NCBI GenBank assembly: GCA_960531495.1
Contig: OY482863.1
Span: 186,001 to 250,000, forward strand
Origin: Zeus faber
Lineage: Eukaryota; Chordata; Actinopteri; Zeiformes; Zeidae
Length of the DNA: 64,000 bases
Direction of reading: 5' to 3'
Below are positions 57,240 to 64,000 of the stretch, piece by piece (the first letter of the stretch is position 1; every line of letters starts with the position of its first letter). The position numbers and the translations under genes are program-made. The notes under the pieces were generated by a model. That model did no database searches. It was not told the DNA's origin and saw only the letters and a program-made list of their open reading frames with translations.

Positions 57240-57800
57240 GATGCAATTCTCGCAGATGATTTGTTCGTAGCGAACACATTTTAAATGACTCAGGAGTCTG
57301 GAGTCACTCCGGCAAAAGAGTGAATCTTCGACTCACAAACTGGAAATAATTACTGAGGATTCAATTAAAGACCAAGGTGGGAAGTGGTGAAGGTGGCATA
57401 ATGCACACCGAATGTGACTGCTTTACTCTTTGCATTCCACCAATAATTTTGACAGAATTAAATGATTCTTATGAGAATTTAATTCACAACTCAGAGCCGG
57501 ACATACTCTTCTGACTCTGGTTCATCATTCGGGAAGTCCCACTCGCTCAGCCTGCGTTACACCAACGGAGCCAAGAAGAGTCGGACGAATCGAACGGCTC
57601 TATTTACCGAGTGACTCGTTGAGAACCGAACCTCAAAAAAGAATCAAACTTTTCATCGTTACGAATGGTCCTCACTTTCAGTGTGAAACTTGTTTCGTGC
57701 TGTTCTGAGTGGAACTGATGAAGTAGAGAATTTGTCCGACCTTGAAATTTGGATCTTGCAACACGTTGTTGTGGAACTGTTCTGAACGTGCGGGAATGTA
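57240..57800 (+). repeat. Dispersed repeat of unknown class, copy 2
   Basis: Same element as 16180-16570, longer here. The motif GAGTCACTCC/GAGTGACTCG and the AACGGCTCTATTTACCGAGT stretch are internally inverted. Unknown non-autonomous transposon. Confidence 0.6.
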
Positions 57801-58279
57801 TCCCATACAAATAATTTACATATTTTAATAACTTACAAAAAGGCATATATCATGTTAGAGCAAATAATTAAAGCCAAAAATAATATTTTTTTCTGCGGAA
57901 ACCGCGATTTATTCACGGACCTCTGGGTTCTGCGTCGCCGCTTTGAAGCGCGCCCGTCCGGATAAATCCACAAAAAGAAGAAGTAAATCACCCTAAAGCC
58001 CGTTTCCAGGTGGTTCTGAAACGGGCTTTCTCTCTTTCTTTGCTGCGGTTCAGTTTGGCTCAGACATTGGAGGAATAACAGGGCGGTGCGGAGCCGACTC
58101 AGACACACATACCTGTTACCGGGGGCTGGGGGGCCAGCGGTGCTTCGTTTGTCAACCTCCTGGAGAGGTTGCCGATCCGGCGCGTCAGGGGTTTAAGCTG
58201 CCATGCGTGACGCGGCACTTTATTTCTTGTTCAATTAGGAAACGTAAATCAAAAATATTCATCCAAAAAACACTATTTC
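57801..58279. other. Non-coding, moderately GC-rich
   Basis: Contains a short inverted pair, AGCCCGTTTCCAGGTGG and GAAACGGGCT (58000-58028). No exon recognised. Confidence 0.4.
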
Positions 58280-58439
58280 TATTGGTTTTGTTTGGAGAAA
58301 CGGGAAACGCGGAGCTCGCGGCTGGAGCCACAGCTCCGCAGCTTGTGCGGAGGTGCCGGATCCGATCGAACAGGTGCCGGTCCCGAACTGGGAGGTCCCG
58401 GAACGTACTCCGGTAGGATCCGGCGCAAATCAAGCCCTG
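58280..58439 (-). mobile_element. Dispersed hAT-like end, copy 2
   Basis: Minus strand begins CAGGGCTTGATTTGCGCCGG, then CTCCGCACAAGCTGCGGAGC (itself a palindrome) and TTTCTCCAAACAAAA. Collinear with 12017-12190 but in inverse orientation. Confidence 0.5.
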
Positions 58440-58769
58440 GGGGCCACTCCCGGAGGAGCCGCCGTCTCTGATCCTTAGATATATTTTATTTTTATTTTAC
58501 TATCCTTTGAAATCGCTAAATTAAGAGATTGTTTTAACCTGCGTCCGGTGAGACCCGGTGCTCGGTCCTGGGCCACGTTTGCAAGGACTGCAAATGACTT
58601 CTTTGACGTCCTTCGGTTTACCGATTGTGTTCGGTTTAAAACCAAAATAATCCCGTATAGGATCACATAGAGGGAGAGGGAACCTGGGGTTCAACCCGGT
58701 AAATATATCCACTATTGCCGGTTGTTGGGCTTTGACAACCCAACCCTGCGGTGCGCCGTACACACTGCG

Positions 58770-58860
58770 CCAGTTTTCCTGTGTTTTTATTCTAGATCTA
58801 TTTGTTTCCGTTAGTTTCCTAATTGTACGAAACATTTATTTAAACACAACTGAGTTAAGG
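58770..58860 (+). repeat. Short dispersed repeat, copy 2
   Basis: Matches 29470-29580 (TTCCGTTAGTTTCC, TTGTACGAAAC, AAACACAA). Confidence 0.45.
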
Positions 58861-59948
58861 GACTGTCCCGATCACTGCGTAATGGAACGAAAGAAACAAA
58901 AAAAGCCACGTCACGCACGTCTCCCCGTTGCTTTCCGTCGCTCTAGGACGTAATTCAGTAAAAACTGGATCTATTTGCGTAAATACTTTATTTTATGAAT
59001 AAGAAATACTGCACTTCTGTAACAGGGAGACTTCCTGAATTTCCTGACCAGACTTTAACATGACGCCGTTGAGTACGTACTTCCAGTGGAGCGGACGGTC
59101 CTTCAACGAGGCCCGGACCGCGTCCGAATGCGGCCCGAGCGTTCGGATCTCAAAGCGTCCTCGAAGCAGTTCGGGTGCGTTTACACCCGGTCCACTTATG
59201 ACCGGATCACCGAAGAAGCACGTTGATGCCAGGTGTAAACGGAGTAGACGTCACTTTGTTTTCTGCAAAGTTTTCCTTCTTCTGATTGATTGATATTTTT
59301 CTTTCCTGGTCACTCAAGGTGGGAATATTTTCAGTTATTTTTTGGTCAACGTTCCATATCGACAGTTTACTGACAAAAACGAGCTACGCTGCTGCGCCAC
59401 GTTCACCTCGGCTGCACTTTAATAAATAAAAGAAACATATCAAAGCTTACACAATGTGGATCACACAAATACATGTTTAAAGGGCCAGCAAAAAAAAAGT
59501 ATCACAGTGAGATTTTTCAACAAAATAATAACCAAATAATCTCAAGGGATTACCACTTTAAAAAGGTGAATTCTCAGCACCGCTTCCCCGTAAGAGACTC
59601 GGGGAATTCTTCCACTCACGCACCCAAAACCACCGTGGAAATGCATTTCAATTGTGGCCTGGTCGGAACTGATCTTGACACATAATTCAAAATATATATT
59701 TAGTTAACCAAATTGACAGCTGCAGGTCCACTCAAGCGCAAGCATCTGACACCTTTTCTTTTGTGCACAACACGCACAAAAACACCCGCAACTTGGAAGT
59801 ATTGTTGAAGAGGAATTGCCCGTTCAGCTGCCAAACATTCCTTTTAAAATTTCCGTGCAACTTACATCGGTGGTTGCGCCGCTTCCCCTTGTACATGGTC
59901 ATCCTGTACCGCTCCAGGTTTGCGCTTTCAGCAGTTCGGTTTTGGAAA
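58861..59948. other. Non-coding, with GC-rich patch
   Basis: 59080-59250 is GC-rich and has GTGCGTTTACACCCGG and CCAGGTGTAAACGGA in inverse orientation. This is a pattern of non-autonomous DNA elements ending in CAGGTGTAAACG. No gene recognised. Confidence 0.4.
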
Positions 59949-60113
59949 AGAGGAGGAGGAGGTGGAGGAGGAGGAGGAGGAGGAGGTGGAGGAGGAGGAG
60001 GTGGAGGAGGAGGAGGTGGAGGTGGAGGAGGAGGAGGTGGAGGAGGAGGACGAGGAGGAGGAGGAGGTGGAGGAGGACGAGGAGGAGGTGGAGGTGGAGG
60101 AGGAGGTGGAGGG
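59949..60113. repeat. (GGA)n/(GGT)n trinucleotide array
   Basis: About 165 bases of AGGAGGAGGTGGAGGAGG on the plus strand, purine-rich. It is open in all frames (Gly, Glu/Val, Arg/Trp; Pro, Ser, Leu on the complement). These proteins are artefacts of the repeat; no splice sites or start context support coding. Confidence 0.93.
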
Positions 60114-61334
60114 TTTCTGCACCGTGCGTGTCGCGCCGCACTTTGTGGCTTCAACTCATTCAGCTGCTCCAGGGGGAAGCTGGACCAAACCACCAGCAGC
60201 GGAGAGGGGGGGGGTTCGCATCTGCTGAGCCTTTCGTTTCACACAATACCTAATTTATTGGTCATCAATTACACATTTATTAAACATGTATGTGCAATAA
60301 ATGCAGGTAACTAGATATTACAACTTACCAATACATGATGCATGCTTAATCAATGCAGGATCAATTTAATAATTTGTGCATACTTGGATGGTGGACGCTG
60401 CTGATATGACTATGATTATTATGATTATTATGATTATGATGATCATGATGATGATTATTATTATTATTATTATTATTAATAATAATAATAGTGATATTTA
60501 CAAAGTAAATTAATAAATACAAAATATAAAAATATTAATAATTATTAAGAAGAAGAAGATTTATTTTCCTTTGATTCGTTTTCATTTAATTTCAAGGTTT
60601 GAATTTATTTGTTTTACACTATTCTGTGTTTACTTTTTATATCTCTTGTTTGCTTATTATGTAATAATGCAAAAAAAAAAAAAAATAAAGCCCTTCCAAA
60701 TCAAAACTCATTCAATTAAATATAATTACAATTTCTAAATTGACTTAAATGTTCTCCCAGGGTGCATAATGTACATCCCACTTTTCGACTAGAAAGTCAA
60801 ATTTATGTGACGTGAACTAGCACACTTCACCAAACAGAATCAAATTAGTAAAAATGTATTTTAAGCCACATCTACCAAAGAATACTTCATTTTGCACTGA
60901 AAGTGCAGGAAAAGCAGAATTGAACAACGCAATGCAGCTTCTCAAACTCCCCCCTGCTGCCCAGTCCATCTGAAGGGGATGAGTTCACTTTATTTCACTA
61001 CTGAACACTCCCTCTTCTTATTACAGCTCTCAACATATATTTTTCCTCGTCCTTATTCCAAAACAAATAACAAAGTAAAATCTATACGTAGAAATACCTA
61101 AAACCAAGAAATGAAAGATTATAGTCCTATCTTTTTGATATTATATAAAACAACAATATTTTTTCTGTTTTAGACTTTTGGCTGAGTGCGCTACAGTAGA
61201 TGAGGTAGTGTGTATATTTAACTACTAATCAACCATTTTATTCCCCAAAGTTATAATAAGAATATTTAAAAGTTATACGATTATAACAACAATACTCATA
61301 ATAATTATTATAAACTATTAGTAATTATTATTAT
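60114..61334. other. Non-coding; ATT runs
   Basis: 60114-60230 is GC-rich right after the GGA array. An (ATT)/(TAA) cluster lies at 60415-60490. No gene recognised. Confidence 0.5.
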
Positions 61335-62589
<1,255 letters not shown>

Positions 62590-62780
62590 ATGGTACTTCA
62601 TGGTAATTATGATTACTAGGCTACCATGGTACTACCATGCTTTTACTATGGCACTTTATGGAAACTATTCTTATTGTAGTCTTATCGAGGATGCTACCAT
62701 GGTTTGTTATGGCTTAGAGAGGAACCAATTTATGCATATTTATTTACCGTGGTATTATCATGGCTTACCATCATTAAAAT
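62590..62780. repeat. TACCATGGTA-type palindromic low-complexity repeat
   Basis: Recurrent ACCATGGTACT, ACTACCATGCTTTTACTATG and CATGGTTTGTTATGG strings, a self-complementary repeat type common in fish intergenic DNA. Confidence 0.7.
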
Positions 62781-62924
62781 ACTTTGGTCATTTACTGATA
62801 CACAGGATGTGATATTACTATGTGTAACCAAGGTGAAAATACACAAAAAAAAGGATGATCAACTTTCACAAAAGCTCAAAAGTAAGGCAACTGGATTTTT
62901 TTTAATTCAATTATAACCCCATCC

Positions 62925-63058
62925 ACACCCACTCAGTAGTGGAGCCCTGTCATGACAAGACTCCTCATCTACACCCACTCAGTAGAGGAGCCTGTATGAC
63001 AGGACTCCTCACCCACACCCACTCAGTAGAGGAGCCCTGTCATGACAGGACTCCTCAT
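62925..63058. repeat. Palindrome-containing minisatellite, three units
   Basis: Three units of about 48 bases: ACACCCACTCAGTAGAGGAG, CCCTGTCATGACAGGA, CTCCTCATC. Each unit contains an inverted repeat (AGGAG-CCTGTCATGACAGG-CTCCT) and can fold on itself. Confidence 0.9.
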
Positions 63059-63350
63059 CCTCATGGGGTTCATCATGGGATTCATCATTGGGTTCATGTC
63101 ATAACTCATTGGTTTCATGAGGTTCCTCATGGGGTTCATATGGTTCATGGGGTACCACGTGAGGTTTGTGGGGTTCAGTCATGGGTTTTTTGAGGCCCAT
63201 GGGGTTCATGAGGTACCTTATATGGTTCATGGGGTTTACAGGGTACCTTGTAAGGTTAATGCGGTAACTCATAGAGTTCATGGTGTTTACGAGGTACTTT
63301 GTGAGGTTTTTGGAGTTTGTCATAGGGTTCATGGGGTTCATGAGGCTCCT
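63059..63350. repeat. GGTTCATG-type degenerate tandem repeat
   Basis: About 290 bases of GGGGTTCATGAGGT/GGTTTACAGGGTACCTTGT units, derived from a 9-15 base motif. Open frames on both strands are artefacts. Confidence 0.85.
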
Positions 63351-64000
63351 TTCCGCATTGTTTTGTTGGTGGGAGCTGAACGTCCCCTGAGTCCATTCCA
63401 GGTGCAGCCATTCTTTACTGAAGCCCTTGCAAAGAGCTGTTAATAATTCAGCCACCAGTGTCATTTAAATCTCTATCATTAACAGAAGCAAACAAAGCCA
63501 CTGAGGAGAAGGTCGCTTTCTATGCAATGATTCCAAAAGGTTCCAAATGCTTTGGCATCAGGTGGGATTTACGGCTTAAAGAGCCGTAAAGAGAGTCCAA
63601 GGACCATTTTGGAACCAAGACGCCAAGGAGGGCATGGGACCCCAAAGCAAGTTCTGGAATATAAAGCAGCACATGACGTCTTACTCATTTGTATGACCTT
63701 TCCTGCTCCAGCCGATGTGGCCAGTTTCAGAGTAACCTGCCGTTCAAAATGTACCTTGTACCTCAACGTGTGATGTGACCAGAGCGTTCAGAGGACTATG
63801 AGGCAAACAGAAGCAGAACAGAAACCCTTACACTTCCATCCCTGCATCACATTTACATTCATGAACTTTTTCAATTTTTGTCCTCGTCGACTCCATACTT
63901 GTGCATCAGCGGGCGTACACTCCTCAGCCCCATCCTTAACCACTCGGCGTTCTCTGTCTGTTGACAAACGACCCTCATTTGCAGCTGATATGGAGAGGCG
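63351..64000. other. Right-edge non-coding sequence
   Basis: No exon with splice sites is recognised. GGCTTAAAGAGCCGTAAAGA at 63572 contains a short inverted repeat. Confidence 0.5.

Noticed and set aside
59732-60314. Poly-Pro, poly-Gly, poly-Glu and poly-Arg proteins
   Set aside because: Products of the GGA trinucleotide array, open in all frames by composition.
63099-63464. Met/Pro/His-rich open frames on both strands
   Set aside because: Generated by the GGTTCATG degenerate repeat.

Overview
The window looks like nuclear DNA of a teleost fish. It has sparse short exons, large introns, long dinucleotide and tetranucleotide arrays, and the usual fish mix of LINEs (L2/Maui-like, CR1-group Rex1-like, RTE/Rex3-like and a GAA-tailed family), tRNA-derived SINEs and decayed hAT, mariner and TTAA-type DNA transposons. 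I see no prokaryotic operon, CRISPR array, tRNA or rRNA gene, and no recognisable retrovirus or LTR element.

One host gene is securely identified. Five minus-strand exons at 28213-28288, 25371-25418, 24811-24995, 17846-17959 and 16963-17126 join in phase and encode the middle and C-terminal part of a RALY/hnRNP C-family RNA-binding protein, best matched to RALYL. The exons carrying the RRM are not found, so everything from 28289 to the right edge is probably one large upstream ralyl intron. Two further minus-strand blocks (14827-14865 and 10816-10866) have good splice sites in the matching phase and are candidate alternative 3' ends.

A second, unrecognised transcription unit may lie inside that intron on the same strand (40917 down to 39590). 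It shows three exon-like blocks with consensus splice sites, a stop codon in the middle block and an AATAAA signal in the last. A CR1-group LINE abuts its upstream end.

Regions: 1-3.3 kb, a GAA-tailed LINE split by a head-to-tail mini-derivative of another LINE; 3.8-4.4 kb, a mariner-like MITE with an internal minisatellite; 6.1-6.5 kb, a giant (AT)n tract; 8.3-10.6 kb, a hAT-like element with a TTAA-type element inside it; 10.6-28.3 kb, the ralyl 3' exons with a 1.6 kb intronic minisatellite; 26.4-27.7 kb, an RTE LINE split by a SINE; 32.5-36.8 kb, a full-length Rex1-like LINE inside a (GA)n tract; 38-43.5 kb, a GAA-tailed LINE, the cryptic gene and a Rex1-like LINE split by an L2; 44.3-52.4 kb, three blocks of degenerate (GTAGAG)n around an L2 that carries two other insertions; 54-60 kb, old LINE and DNA-transposon remnants plus a GGA-rich array; 62.6-63.4 kb, palindromic and GGTTCATG-type tandem repeats.

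Nothing here amounts to a new multi-gene system. The most interesting signals are the nested insertion histories, the LINE mini-derivative, the uncertain 3' end of ralyl, the cryptic intronic gene and two near-perfect hairpins. All family names come from reading motifs by eye and have not been searched.
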